64,000 bases of DNA from Paenisporosarcina sp049671445 (GCF_049671445.1 NZ_JBATUX010000064.1:87437-151436), one strand, 5' to 3'; shown: positions 25,086 to 33,730, numbered from the stretch's first letter. Made by a program: numbers and translations. Notes: generated by a model not told the origin, from the letters alone.

Positions 25086-25275
25086 CGAAATTGCATCTTC
25101 GACCGAATATTTATTTAAAGAAACCTTCTATTCTTTAGTTAACCATACCAACGACAATGTGTGCGTTCAGGTGGCAAGGGAGCGAAGGATGCAATCCCGC
25201 CGTAGGATAATCTAACAGAGAGGGGATGGGCGAGTGACGTAGTCACAAGCCCATCCCCTTTATTTTCTAGATTAT
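25086..25275 (+). ncRNA. Candidate structured RNA, unrecognised
   Basis: A 12-bp closing stem joins ATTGCATCTTCG (25090-25101) to CGAA-G-GATGCAAT (25183-25195, one bulged G). Inside are a perfect 7-bp hairpin TAAAGAA / TTCTTTA (25116-25122 / 25131-25137) and a smaller AACG / CGTT hairpin. It is followed by a very stable hairpin GGGGATGGGC..GTGAC GTA GTCAC..GCCCATCCCC (25213-25260) and a T-rich tail TTTATTTTCT. The layout resembles a ~185-nt independent RNA with a terminator on the plus strand. No open reading frame of note lies in it and it fits no family I recognise. Confidence 0.4.
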
Positions 25276-25373
25276 TGTGCAGCAGGTAAAGCCTCCGAAG
25301 CGGCCTGGAAACCTGTCACCGACATGGTGAATTTTAACGGCTCTGTTAAAGCACCGATAACCATCTTTTCCAT
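25272..25373 (-). CDS. Possible 33-residue small ORF downstream of the AAA ATPase
   Basis: ATG at 25373 starts eight bases after the stop of the AAA gene and encodes 33 residues (MEKMVIGALTEPLKFTMSV...) ending in AALPAAQ-like sequence. It would be co-transcribed with the ATPase. No clear Shine-Dalgarno is present and no family is recognised, so it may be chance. Confidence 0.25.
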   Translation of the reverse strand: MEKMVIGALTEPLKFTMSVTGFQAASEALPAAQ

Positions 25374-25380
25374 AGCATTA

Positions 25381-26649
25381 TTAAAAGCCGATTGAACCTT
25401 CATCGTCTTCCCAGTCGTTCTTTTTGGATCGTTTATTTTGTTTTTGAAGTTCTTTTATGCGCTCTTCGAAAGCCAGTTCACCATCATAATGCCAGTTTAA
25501 GGCTACTGACATATATAATTCGTTTAATTGAGAAATCGATAAGCCTTTTGTCAAGCGAGCCATATCTTTGACTTGTTGTTTTGAGAAGATATCCTTCAAA
25601 TCAAGTTTTCGCAAGTACTGTTCACGTACTTGAATGGAAGGAGCCGGTATTTCGTATGCTCGGTCAAAACGTCCAGCACGATTAATCAGCGCAGGATCGA
25701 TTTTTTCAGGGTAGTTTGTCGTTCCTATAATAAATAACCCTTCTCTAGATTGCGTACCATCCAGCGTGTTTAAAAAGACAGAACGCGTATATTCAGGCAT
25801 AGAGTCAATGTCCTCAATGACAAGAATGGCTGGTGCTAGTCTTGTGACAATGCCAAAGACTTCTTGTATAGAATGACTTCCAGTAAACTCTGTAATCTGC
25901 CAATACACTACAGGGGCGTTTGTTGAGCCAGTGATAGACTTCACTAACGTTGTTTTTCCGTTGCCGGGAGAACCATAAAGTAAAATACCACGCTTATAAG
26001 GCAAGCCATATTCTTTAAAGAATTGGCCATCTGCTGTGAAAAATTGATCAATTGAACGGAAGATATCTTGTTTCACCGACTCCTTAAGCATAACCTCTTC
26101 ACGACTTACAACAGAATGTTCACCGTAATTGCGTCGTTTTACACCATCTTCCGTATCCACTAAAAATGTAACCGACTGCATTAACATCTGTCTTAATTTC
26201 TCGTTAATATCTTGTAGGAAGGCTAAAGCCTTTTCAGGAGACTGGGCATAACAATGCATTTCTGGCCAGGTGTGGTCGATAGTATAAAACGTGACAATTG
26301 TTAGGGCTACTTCATGATCCGGGAAATAAATAAGTTGATTTTCAAACGTATTAATTACTTTTAAGTGGCTTTCATTTGCATCTTCGGAAGTTGTCCCTAT
26401 TTTTCCTAGGGTTCGAGTCTCGTATATGTGACAAAGTGACTCGTACTGAAGAAGGCCTTTTTCCATCATTTCAAGGACGTTGGTATCAAGTTGAGAAATG
26501 GTTTCACCAATATAGATATGTTGCCATTGTCCGGATAACCTTTTTTCTAGCATGGCAATAATGCGTTTGGATACGAATGCTAGGTCTTCGTAATGGGGAA
26601 GAGTTTGTCTCGTATCTTCAAGGTGTGAAATAAGCGTATGTGGTTTCAT
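25381..26649 (-). CDS. AAA-family ATPase, YjoB-like
   Basis: 422-residue protein with a ~200-residue N-terminal region of unknown fold followed by one AAA module. Walker A is GSPGNGKTTLVK, Walker B is AILVIEDIDSM, sensor 1 is FIIGTTNYPEKIDPALINR with arginine-finger region RAGRFDRAYEIP. No protease domain or membrane segment is present. Size and organisation resemble YjoB of B. subtilis, a sigma-W-controlled AAA ATPase with proposed chaperone-like activity, but that equivalence is inference. ATG 26649 follows RBS GGGAGG; an upstream in-frame start precedes it. The C-terminus is basic then acidic (KRSKKNDWEDDE). Confidence 0.8.
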   Translation of the reverse strand: MKPHTLISHLEDTRQTLPHYEDLAFVSKRIIAMLEKRLSGQWQHIYIGETISQLDTNVLEMMEKGLLQYESLCHIYETRTLGKIGTTSEDANESHLKVINTFENQLIYFPDHEVALTIVTFYTIDHTWPEMHCYAQSPEKALAFLQDINEKLRQMLMQSVTFLVDTEDGVKRRNYGEHSVVSREEVMLKESVKQDIFRSIDQFFTADGQFFKEYGLPYKRGILLYGSPGNGKTTLVKSITGSTNAPVVYWQITEFTGSHSIQEVFGIVTRLAPAILVIEDIDSMPEYTRSVFLNTLDGTQSREGLFIIGTTNYPEKIDPALINRAGRFDRAYEIPAPSIQVREQYLRKLDLKDIFSKQQVKDMARLTKGLSISQLNELYMSVALNWHYDGELAFEERIKELQKQNKRSKKNDWEDDEGSIGF

Positions 26650-26693
26650 AATGGCCTCCCATTTAATATGACTCAATTATAACGCTGAAGTTG

Positions 26694-26725
26694 AAAAAAA
26701 GTTCCTCCAATTGGAAGAACTTTTG
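26694..26725 (-). terminator. yqhL terminator
   Basis: On the minus strand, AAAAGTTCTTCC / GGAGGAACTTTT hairpin with loop AATT-type centre followed by a T-run, just after the yqhL stop and before the AAA gene. Confidence 0.85.
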
Positions 26726-26732
26726 TTGGTAT

Positions 26733-27113
26733 TTATTTAGCTTTAATTTTACCAGTCCATTGACGGAAGCCGCCTTGTAATTGATAAATTTGCGTATAAC
26801 CTTTTTTCTTAAGAAACAATGCCGTACGTGAACTTCTTGCGCTATTTTGGCAGTACAAGTAAACAGGCTTGTCTGAACGAATTTCTTTAAAACGTTGACG
26901 CATTTGTGAAGATGGAATGTTACGTGCACCTAGAATGTGACCGCCATCAAATTCTTTTGGTTCACGAACGTCTACGAGTTGAGCTTTTCGGTACCCCTCA
27001 ATAAACTGTTCTTGAGTTAATCCTGAAACAGCTTTTTTCAAACGAAGTGACGATATTATAAAATAAACCACTAAACCAATTAAAGCAGCACTGATAATAT
27101 ATATTAATGTCAA
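26733..27113 (-). CDS. yqhL: Membrane-anchored rhodanese-like protein
   Basis: 126 residues: one N-terminal membrane helix (LIYIISAALIGLVVYFII) followed by a single rhodanese domain exposed to the cytoplasm. The active-site loop is YCQNSARS with catalytic Cys88; the upstream CH2A-like motif VDVREPKEFDGGHI is intact. Rhodaneses carry persulfide sulfur; the acceptor is unknown. TTG start at 27113 lies after RBS AGGGGAAG. Divergent from lipM, as yqhL and yqhM are in B. subtilis. Confidence 0.87.
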   Translation of the reverse strand: MTLIYIISAALIGLVVYFIISSLRLKKAVSGLTQEQFIEGYRKAQLVDVREPKEFDGGHILGARNIPSSQMRQRFKEIRSDKPVYLYCQNSARSSRTALFLKKKGYTQIYQLQGGFRQWTGKIKAK

Positions 27114-27297
27114 AACAACTTCCCCTTTCTCTCTATGTTTGTATTATACTATTTTCTTGTGAGAAAACCCATCTTTTTAAAGGTTAATTGATGGATTTTA
27201 CAGTCAAAATAATTTCAAACAACAAGATAATGCGCTTAATAGAATTTCAAACATACAGAAAATAAAGTATGAAAAGGTTATGAATGAAAGATCTATA

Positions 27298-27325
27298 TTT
27301 ACAAATATCCTGCAAAGTTTATAAA
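27298..27325 (+). promoter_or_regulatory. lipM promoter
   Basis: -35 TTTACA (27298-27303) and -10 TATAAA (27320-27325) with a 16-bp spacer, each five of six to the sigma-A consensus, 66 bp before the lipM start. Confidence 0.65.
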
Positions 27326-27390
27326 AATAATTTAGTAGCCACAAGACATTTGGTTTGTTAATATGAAAAGCATTGTGAGGGGGAAATTAT

Positions 27391-28227
27391 ATGTCCAAAC
27401 CGACCTGGTATTTTATTAATTCCGGTGCTTGTCGTCCATCTTTTAATATGGCTTTAGATGAAGCATTATTAGATTGGCATAGCGAGGGACGTATGCCTCC
27501 TATTGTACGTTTTTATGGATGGAATCCTGCCACATTATCAATCGGCTACTTTCAAAATGTGAACAAAGAAATTAATATGGAAGAAGTTAAAAAGCATAAC
27601 TTAGGTTTTGTCCGTCGTCCTACAGGTGGGCGAGGTGTATTACATGAACATGAATTAACATATAGCATTATTGTTAGTGAAGATTATCCGAATATGCCAG
27701 CTACAGTTACGGAAGCATATCGGGTATTAAGTGAAGGATTATTAATTGGCTTTCAAAAACTTGGCCTTGATGCTTATTTCTCTGTACCTGATACAGATGA
27801 AAAGAAAAGTGATTTAAAAAATCCGAAAAGTGCTGTTTGTTTTGACGCTCCATCTTGGTATGAGCTAGTGGTTGAAGGCAAAAAAGTAGCCGGAAGTGCA
27901 CAAACAAGACAAAAAGGTGTCATTCTACAACATGGGGCGATATTGCTTGATTTAGATGAAGATAAACTCGTTTCTCTATTTAATTATCCATCTGAAGAAG
28001 TAAAAAAACGTGTTCGTAGAGGATTACCCGAAAAAGCAGTAGCTATCAATCGTTTACGTGAAACACCCGCGTCGATGGAGGAATGTGTCGAAGCTTTTAA
28101 GACGGGATTTGCAGAAGGATTAGATGTTAATCTTGAGCCCTATGCTCTAACAAAAGAGCAAATCGAATATGTAAAAGCGCTAGAATCGAGACGCTATGCG
28201 CATGACGATTGGACGTTTAGAAAATAG
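27391..28227 (+). CDS. lipM: Octanoyl-[ACP]:protein N-octanoyltransferase
   Basis: Transfers octanoate from acyl carrier protein to GcvH in the Bacillus lipoate pathway; the octanoyl group is later moved by LipL and sulfur-inserted by LipA. 278 residues of the BPL/LplA/LipB fold. The catalytic Cys150 is in AVCFDAPSWYEL, matching the position in B. subtilis LipM, and the conserved Lys follows in GKKVAGSAQTRQKG. Further motifs are RRPTGGRGVLHEHELTYS. RBS GTGAGGGGG precedes the ATG. It provides the cofactor used by the gcv genes upstream and, indirectly, by BkdB. Confidence 0.95.
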   Translation: MSKPTWYFINSGACRPSFNMALDEALLDWHSEGRMPPIVRFYGWNPATLSIGYFQNVNKEINMEEVKKHNLGFVRRPTGGRGVLHEHELTYSIIVSEDYPNMPATVTEAYRVLSEGLLIGFQKLGLDAYFSVPDTDEKKSDLKNPKSAVCFDAPSWYELVVEGKKVAGSAQTRQKGVILQHGAILLDLDEDKLVSLFNYPSEEVKKRVRRGLPEKAVAINRLRETPASMEECVEAFKTGFAEGLDVNLEPYALTKEQIEYVKALESRRYAHDDWTFRK

Positions 28228-28325
28228 TAGTTACAAAGAACTATTTTTATAATAAACTTGATAATAAAGACCTATAGACGTTGCGTATGTATGTTCGACC
28301 ATACATGCGCTTCAATTGATTTAAG

Positions 28326-28372
28326 CATCAACATATAGTAATATATTTAAGTATCAACACTACATATTGTGT
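28326..28372 (+). promoter_or_regulatory. Tandem NrdR-box candidate upstream of nrdJ
   Basis: ACACTACATATTGTGT (28357-28372) is a good NrdR-type palindrome. A weaker copy CATCAACATATAGTAA (28326-28341) shares 9 of 16 bases in register. Their centres are exactly 31 bp apart, the usual NrdR spacing (three helical turns). No cobalamin riboswitch is seen in this leader. Confidence 0.6.
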
Positions 28373-28400
28373 TTTTTTGAATACTTAGGAGGAATGAAGT

Positions 28401-30962
28401 ATGGTACTAGTTTCTAAAGAAGACGTCAAGTTAAACATTGAGAATTTAAATAAAGACATTGCATTATTCCCTCAAGTACATCCAATTACGGCAGACATGA
28501 AGTTAACACACAAAGGTGTTTCTCGTTTAGTCATGCTCGATCGCTACTCGTTTAAAGACATGTCAAAAGAAACTTTGAAAGCAGGAGACTTCGTCGTATT
28601 AACAGTAAAAGAAGATCCTAAATTCCCAGCTCGAGGATTAGGCTACATCGTTTCAATTGACAGAGACACAAATAAAGCAAAAGTTTTAATTGAAGAAGAT
28701 TACCGTAGTGCCATTGATGATCCGACAGAACAACAACTTGGAATCGTTAGCCGTTCAATTCATGTAATTGAAAAACCACTGGAAGTCTATTATGAACAAA
28801 TTGCCAAACGTAATGCAACGGGTTTAGCATCAGTTGAAACAACAGAAGAAAAGAAAAGAGAATGGTTCCAAAAGTTTTATGAACAATTGGTTGCTTTAAA
28901 ATTTATTCCTGCCGGACGAGTACTTTATGGAGCGGGAGCAGGTACCGATGTTACATATTTTAACTGTTACGTAATGCCATTTGTACCCGATTCACGTGAA
29001 GGTATTTCGGATCATCGCAAACAAGTGATGGAAATCATGAGTCGAGGCGGAGGCGTTGGAACGAATGGTTCAACGCTTCGTCCAAGAAACACGCTTGCGA
29101 AAGGTGTTAACGGAAAATCGTCAGGCTCCGTATCATGGTTAGACGATATCGCGAAGTTAACACATCTTGTAGAACAAGGTGGCAGCCGACGAGGCGCACA
29201 AATGATTATGCTAGCTGATTGGCATCCAGATATTGCTGAATTTATTATTTCTAAAATGCAAAACCCGAGAATTCTTCGCTTTTTAATCGAGAATACAGAA
29301 GATGAAACCATCAAAGAACTTGCGAAGGAAAAACTCAACTTTAAAGCGTTATCTCAACAAGAAGAAGCTATGTATCAAGGGATAGTTAATTATAAACATA
29401 TTCCTGGACTTGGCGGATTTAGTGATGGAATTATACGTGATGCAGAAACAAAATTACTAGATGGTGGTACTTATAGCGTTAACAACTCAGAGTTTTTAAC
29501 TGGTGCTAATATCTCAGTCACGTTAACTGATGACTTTATGAAAGCGGTAGAATTAGAAGGTGATCATGCACTTCGATTCCCATCCGTCGAATCATACTCT
29601 TCTGAAGAAATGGCTATTTACAATGGCAAGTGGCATGAAATTGGTGACGTTCGTGAGTGGGAAAAACAAGGTCATAGTGTTCGCACTTATCGCACGATGA
29701 AGGCGAAAGACTTATGGAACTTGATTAACATTTGCGCAACTTATTCTGCTGAACCTGGTATTTTCTTTATTGATAATGCGAATGAAATGACCAATGCAAA
29801 AGCTTATGGACAACAGGTTGTAGCAACGAACCCTTGTGGAGAACAACCATTAGCACCATATTCAGTATGTAACTTGGCAGCTGTTAATTTAGCGCAATTT
29901 GCTCAAAAAGAGTCTAAAACAGTCGATTTTGAAGGCTTAAAAGAAACGGTTCGTGTCGGTGTACGTATGCAAGATAACGTGATTGATGCAACACCTTACT
30001 TCTTAGAAGAGAACGAAGTACAAGCCCGTGGTGAACGTCGTGTAGGTCTTGGTGTTATGGGACTAGCTGACCTACTAATTTATTGTGAAAAAGAATATGG
30101 TTCAGATGAAGGTAATGTATTAGTTGACCAAATTTTTGAAACAATTGCTGTGGCAGCATATGAAACTTCTGCTGAACTTGCGAAAGAACGTGGCAGTTTC
30201 CCATTCTTACAAGGTGAAACGGAAGAAGAAACAAATCGATTACGCCAAGCATTTATTAATACAGGCTTTATGAAAAAAATGGCCCCACATGTACGTGAAG
30301 CGATTATTGAAAATGGAATTCGCAACTCTCACTTATTAACTGTTGCGCCGACTGGATCAACAGGAACAATGGTTGGAGTTTCAACAGGATTAGAACCTTA
30401 TTTCTCTTTCACTTATTACCGTAGTGGACGTTTAGGTAAATTCATTGAAGTAAAAGCAGATATTGTGCGTGAATACTTAGAAGCAAATCCACATATAGAT
30501 CCGAATAATTTGCCAGAGTGGTTTAAAGCATCGATGGAATTAGCACCAGAAGCTCATGCTGATGTGCAGTGTATTATTCAACGTTGGATTGATAGTTCTA
30601 TTTCCAAGACAGTAAATGCACCACGTGGCTATACAGTAGAGCAAGTACAAGGTGTTTACGAACGACTGTATCGTGGTGGAGCTAAAGGTGGGACGGTGTA
30701 TGTTGATGGAAGTCGAGATGCACAAGTGTTGACACTAAAAGCTGAAGAAAATGTAATGGATGAACATCATTATGAAGAAAAAGTTATGGACAATCGTCCG
30801 ATTGTATTAGTAGATACGATTCAAGCTCTACGTTCAACGACAGTAACAATTGGATCTGAAGCTGGTAACAGATGTCCAGTATGTAGACAAGGTACAGTCG
30901 AAGAAATGGGTGGCTGTAATACCTGTACAGGTTGCGGTGCTCAACTTAAGTGTGGTCTGTAA
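28401..30962 (+). CDS. nrdJ: Cobalamin-dependent (class II) ribonucleotide reductase
   Basis: Adenosylcobalamin-dependent reductase that makes deoxyribonucleotides in the presence or absence of oxygen. 853 residues. A ~120-residue N-terminal domain precedes the ten-stranded barrel; the redox Cys189 is in YFNCYVMPF, and the thiyl-radical loop is NPCGEQPLAPYSVCNLA with Cys479. The substrate/phosphate-binding TGSTGTMVGVS follows. The C-terminus carries a Cys-rich tail (CPVC, CNTC, CGAQ, KCGL) typical of this NrdJ type. ATG 28401 lies 8 nt after RBS TTAGGAGGAA. It stands where B. subtilis has mntR and other yqh genes, so it is an insertion relative to that gene order. Confidence 0.95.
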   Translation: MVLVSKEDVKLNIENLNKDIALFPQVHPITADMKLTHKGVSRLVMLDRYSFKDMSKETLKAGDFVVLTVKEDPKFPARGLGYIVSIDRDTNKAKVLIEEDYRSAIDDPTEQQLGIVSRSIHVIEKPLEVYYEQIAKRNATGLASVETTEEKKREWFQKFYEQLVALKFIPAGRVLYGAGAGTDVTYFNCYVMPFVPDSREGISDHRKQVMEIMSRGGGVGTNGSTLRPRNTLAKGVNGKSSGSVSWLDDIAKLTHLVEQGGSRRGAQMIMLADWHPDIAEFIISKMQNPRILRFLIENTEDETIKELAKEKLNFKALSQQEEAMYQGIVNYKHIPGLGGFSDGIIRDAETKLLDGGTYSVNNSEFLTGANISVTLTDDFMKAVELEGDHALRFPSVESYSSEEMAIYNGKWHEIGDVREWEKQGHSVRTYRTMKAKDLWNLINICATYSAEPGIFFIDNANEMTNAKAYGQQVVATNPCGEQPLAPYSVCNLAAVNLAQFAQKESKTVDFEGLKETVRVGVRMQDNVIDATPYFLEENEVQARGERRVGLGVMGLADLLIYCEKEYGSDEGNVLVDQIFETIAVAAYETSAELAKERGSFPFLQGETEEETNRLRQAFINTGFMKKMAPHVREAIIENGIRNSHLLTVAPTGSTGTMVGVSTGLEPYFSFTYYRSGRLGKFIEVKADIVREYLEANPHIDPNNLPEWFKASMELAPEAHADVQCIIQRWIDSSISKTVNAPRGYTVEQVQGVYERLYRGGAKGGTVYVDGSRDAQVLTLKAEENVMDEHHYEEKVMDNRPIVLVDTIQALRSTTVTIGSEAGNRCPVCRQGTVEEMGGCNTCTGCGAQLKCGL

Positions 30963-30985
30963 GCTAACATAAACGATAGATAAAT

Positions 30986-31028
30986 AAAAAACGGACATTG
31001 TATCTACTTGATACAATGTCCGTTTTTT
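30986..31028 (+). terminator. nrdJ terminator
   Basis: Perfect 19-bp stem (AAAAAACGGACATTGTATC on the 5' side, 30986-31004) with a 5-nt loop and ending in six T. Confidence 0.95.
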
Positions 31029-31119
31029 ATTTCTATTTATTTTTGAAATATCACGATAACTATGAATAGAGTGAGTGACAACCGTCAAAAATGGGATGAT
31101 AGAAAGGAATGTGATTTGA

Positions 31120-31542
31120 ATGAAAGGTACTCATTTCCTATGGATATCAACTGCACATGCTCTCGTTTTTACAAGTATATTAGGTTTTCTTCATGTTTTT
31201 AAATTCATTAAATGGCATCCTTTAAACTGGACAGATAATTTTCAAATATTTCCCCATTCTCACGTTTCAATCAAGTGGATGCTTACATTTTTAATCGTTT
31301 TTTTCATCATAAATATTGTGACGGGATTATTTCTGCTAGTCAAAAAAATGCCGGCCATCGCTACTTCTATTGTCGTTGGCTTTGCCGTTTGGCTTTTGTT
31401 GGAATGGGCAATATACAAAAATTTTTCCCATATCAAATGGCACTCTATTCCGATGTTAACGGTTATTTTATTAATTTGCCGAGCATTAGCTGAAACAATT
31501 GTATATTACGACAGAACTGTATATGATGACGAACGAAAGTAG
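31120..31542 (+). CDS. yqhR: Conserved membrane protein YqhR
   Basis: 140-residue protein with four predicted membrane helices, including VFTSILGFLHVFKFI and ATSIVVGFAVWLLLEWAIY. The N-terminal short loop contains several Trp/His residues (WHPLNW, HSHVSIKW). Length, helix number and position immediately before aroQ match YqhR of Bacillales, for which no function is established. RBS GAAAGGAATGTG precedes the ATG. Confidence 0.75.
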   Translation: MKGTHFLWISTAHALVFTSILGFLHVFKFIKWHPLNWTDNFQIFPHSHVSIKWMLTFLIVFFIINIVTGLFLLVKKMPAIATSIVVGFAVWLLLEWAIYKNFSHIKWHSIPMLTVILLICRALAETIVYYDRTVYDDERK

Positions 31543-31603
31543 TTGCCGCCCTTCTTTGTTGTGATAAAATGAAGGGGGAACGATTTTAACTAGGGGGAAT
31601 AAT

Positions 31604-32047
31604 GTGAAGATTCTATGTTTGAATGGACCGAATTTAAATCGGTTAGGAAAACGTGAACCAGCAATTTATGGATCAGAAACATTAGAAGATGTGCAGCATT
31701 CGTTAACAACTTACGCTGATCAATCAAATGTTCAGATGGAATGTAAACAATCGAATCATGAAGGTGAGCTTATCGATTGGCTTCACCTAGCAGAAGATAC
31801 TGAGATTGATGGGATTATTTTTAATCCTGGAGCATACACACATACAAGTTATGCGATTAGGGATGCCATTGCATCTATTTCTATTCCTGTTATTGAAGTT
31901 CATATTTCGAATATTCATAGCAGAGAAAGTTTTCGTCATCAATCAGTATTGGCAGCCGTGTGTGAGGGTCAAATTTGCGGACTTGGAACATTTGGTTATA
32001 CGTTAGCACTAGAAACATTTTTACATAGAAGAAAAGGGGAATCTTAA
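31604..32047 (+). CDS. aroQ: 3-dehydroquinate dehydratase, type II
   Basis: Third step of the shikimate pathway: dehydrates 3-dehydroquinate. 147 residues, the type II dodecameric class. Motifs: LNGPNLNRLGKREPAIYG with catalytic Tyr, the lid Arg, FNPGAYTHTSYAIRDA, and EVHISNIHSRESFRHQS with the catalytic His. GTG start at 31604 with RBS TAGGGGGAA. papA begins right after the stop, so the two are co-transcribed. Confidence 0.95.
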   Translation: MKILCLNGPNLNRLGKREPAIYGSETLEDVQHSLTTYADQSNVQMECKQSNHEGELIDWLHLAEDTEIDGIIFNPGAYTHTSYAIRDAIASISIPVIEVHISNIHSRESFRHQSVLAAVCEGQICGLGTFGYTLALETFLHRRKGES

Positions 32048-33109
32048 ATGGAGAAATTATCTAAATTACGTCAAGCTCTTGTCGAACACCAGATTGATGC
32101 TTTGTTAATTACAAGTGGCTACAATCGCAGATACATAACAGGTTTTACTGGAACAGCGGGAGTTGCAATTGTTTCACAAGAACAAGCTGTTTTTATTACA
32201 GATTTCCGTTATACAGAACAAGCAGAATCAGAAATTAATGGCTTTGATATTGTCCAACATTCTAAGACTCTTATTGAAGAAGTAAGTGTGCAGTTAGAAA
32301 AACTAGGTGCTAAAAAAGTAGGCTTTGAGAAAGATGACATGACTTATGCCATGTTTGAAAGCTATCAAAAAGCTGTCAAAACAGAGCTTGTACCTGTTTC
32401 TGGGCTAATTGAGAAGATCCGCTTGATTAAGACGCCTCAAGAGATTAAGATTATTAAGGCTGCCGCGGACATTGCAGACGCGGCTTTTGACCATATCATT
32501 ACGTTTATCACTGCTGGAAAAACAGAATTAGAGGTTTCAAATGAACTAGAGTTCTTTATGCGTAAACAAGGGGCTTCTTCATCTTCTTTTGATATTATCG
32601 TGGCATCTGGTCTTCGTTCAGCCTTACCACACGGTGTAGCTACGGATAAAATTATTGAAAAAGGTGATTTTGTTACATTGGACTTCGGTGCATTGTATAA
32701 TGGATATGTATCGGACGTAACGAGAACAGTTGCCATTGGTGAACCAAGTGATCACTTGAAAGAAATTTATCAAATTGTTCTAGATTCACAAATGTTAGCC
32801 TTGGAAAAAATTAAACCAGGCATGACAGGGATTGAAGCGGACGCAGTTGCTCGAGATTATATTAAATCAAAAGGGTACGGAGAAGCATTTGGTCATTCTT
32901 TAGGACACGGGATTGGTTTAGAAGTGCACGAAGGACCTGGCTTATCATTCCGTTCGGATGTTGTTCTTGAAGAAGGAATGGTCATTACAATTGAACCTGG
33001 GATTTACTTGCCGGGTGTCGGTGGCGTTCGAATTGAAGATGATTCAGTCGTGACCTCAACAGGAAATAGCAAATTAACACATTCTACAAAAGAGTTACTT
33101 ATCTTATAA
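32048..33109 (+). CDS. papA: Xaa-Pro aminopeptidase (M24B)
   Basis: Cytoplasmic metallopeptidase that removes an N-terminal residue before proline, 353 residues. An N-terminal creatinase-type domain (~1-125) is followed by the pita-bread catalytic domain. The five metal ligands are in LDFGALYNGYVSDVTR (two Asp), GHSLGHGIGLEVHE (His), ITIEPGIYLPG (Glu) and GGVRIEDD (Glu). Corresponds to B. subtilis YqhT. The ATG follows directly on the stop of aroQ with RBS AAAAGGGGAA. Cleavage specificity is inferred from the family. Confidence 0.92.
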   Translation: MEKLSKLRQALVEHQIDALLITSGYNRRYITGFTGTAGVAIVSQEQAVFITDFRYTEQAESEINGFDIVQHSKTLIEEVSVQLEKLGAKKVGFEKDDMTYAMFESYQKAVKTELVPVSGLIEKIRLIKTPQEIKIIKAAADIADAAFDHIITFITAGKTELEVSNELEFFMRKQGASSSSFDIIVASGLRSALPHGVATDKIIEKGDFVTLDFGALYNGYVSDVTRTVAIGEPSDHLKEIYQIVLDSQMLALEKIKPGMTGIEADAVARDYIKSKGYGEAFGHSLGHGIGLEVHEGPGLSFRSDVVLEEGMVITIEPGIYLPGVGGVRIEDDSVVTSTGNSKLTHSTKELLIL

Positions 33110-33124
33110 TTTGGAGGAACAAAC

Positions 33125-33685
33125 ATGATTTCAGTAAATGATTTTAAAACAGGTTTAACAATAGAAGTAGATGGTGGCATTTGGCGCGTTCTAGACTTCC
33201 AACATGTAAAACCAGGTAAAGGTGCAGCATTCGTACGTTCTAAATTACGCAACATTCGTACTGGTGCAGTGAATGAAAAAACTTTCCGCGCTGGAGAGAA
33301 AGTTGAAAAAGCTCAAATTGATAATCGTAAAATGCAATATTTATACGCAAACGGCGATGTTCACAATTTCATGGACACTGACACGTATGAACAAATCGAA
33401 CTTGATTCTAAACAAATCGAGTATGAATTGAAATTCTTACGTGAAAACATGGAAGTTCAAATTATGCAGTACCAGGGTGAAACATTAGGAGTTGAATTAC
33501 CAAACTCAGTTATTTTAATTGTTGCTGAAACAGAGCCTGGTATTAAAGGTGATACATCAAGTGGTGGTACGAAAACAGCAGTTTTAGAAACTGGACTTTC
33601 AGTACAAGTACCATTCTTTATCAACGAAGGCGATAGACTAATCATTAACACTTCAGAAGCGGCTTACGTTTCAAGAGCACAATAA
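33125..33685 (+). CDS. efp: Translation elongation factor P
   Basis: Relieves ribosome stalling at polyproline stretches. 186 residues in three beta-barrel domains. The tip loop of domain I reads KPGKGAAFVR and holds the lysine position that is post-translationally modified in many species (in B. subtilis a 5-aminopentanol group). RBS TTGGAGGA precedes the ATG. In the same probable transcript as aroQ-papA, ending at a strong terminator. Confidence 0.97.
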   Translation: MISVNDFKTGLTIEVDGGIWRVLDFQHVKPGKGAAFVRSKLRNIRTGAVNEKTFRAGEKVEKAQIDNRKMQYLYANGDVHNFMDTDTYEQIELDSKQIEYELKFLRENMEVQIMQYQGETLGVELPNSVILIVAETEPGIKGDTSSGGTKTAVLETGLSVQVPFFINEGDRLIINTSEAAYVSRAQ

Positions 33686-33691
33686 AACAAG

Positions 33692-33730
33692 AGTTGCCAT
33701 TTGCATATCATGCAAATGGCAACTTTTTTT
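33692..33730 (+). terminator. aroQ-papA-efp terminator
   Basis: Perfect 15-bp stem AGTTGCCATTTGCAT / ATGCAAATGGCAACT with a 3-nt loop, then T-run. It leaves no room for spoIIIAA/AB before spoIIIAC. Confidence 0.94.

Noticed and set aside
25086..25275. T-box leader or SRP/6S RNA for the structured element
   Set aside because: No GGTGGNACC T-box sequence, no SRP Alu/S-domain motifs and no long 6S-like bubble; no amino-acid or tRNA synthetase gene follows on the same strand.
28228..28400. Cobalamin riboswitch before nrdJ
   Set aside because: No B12-box or matching core is visible in the 170-nt leader; only the NrdR-type boxes and a small hairpin.
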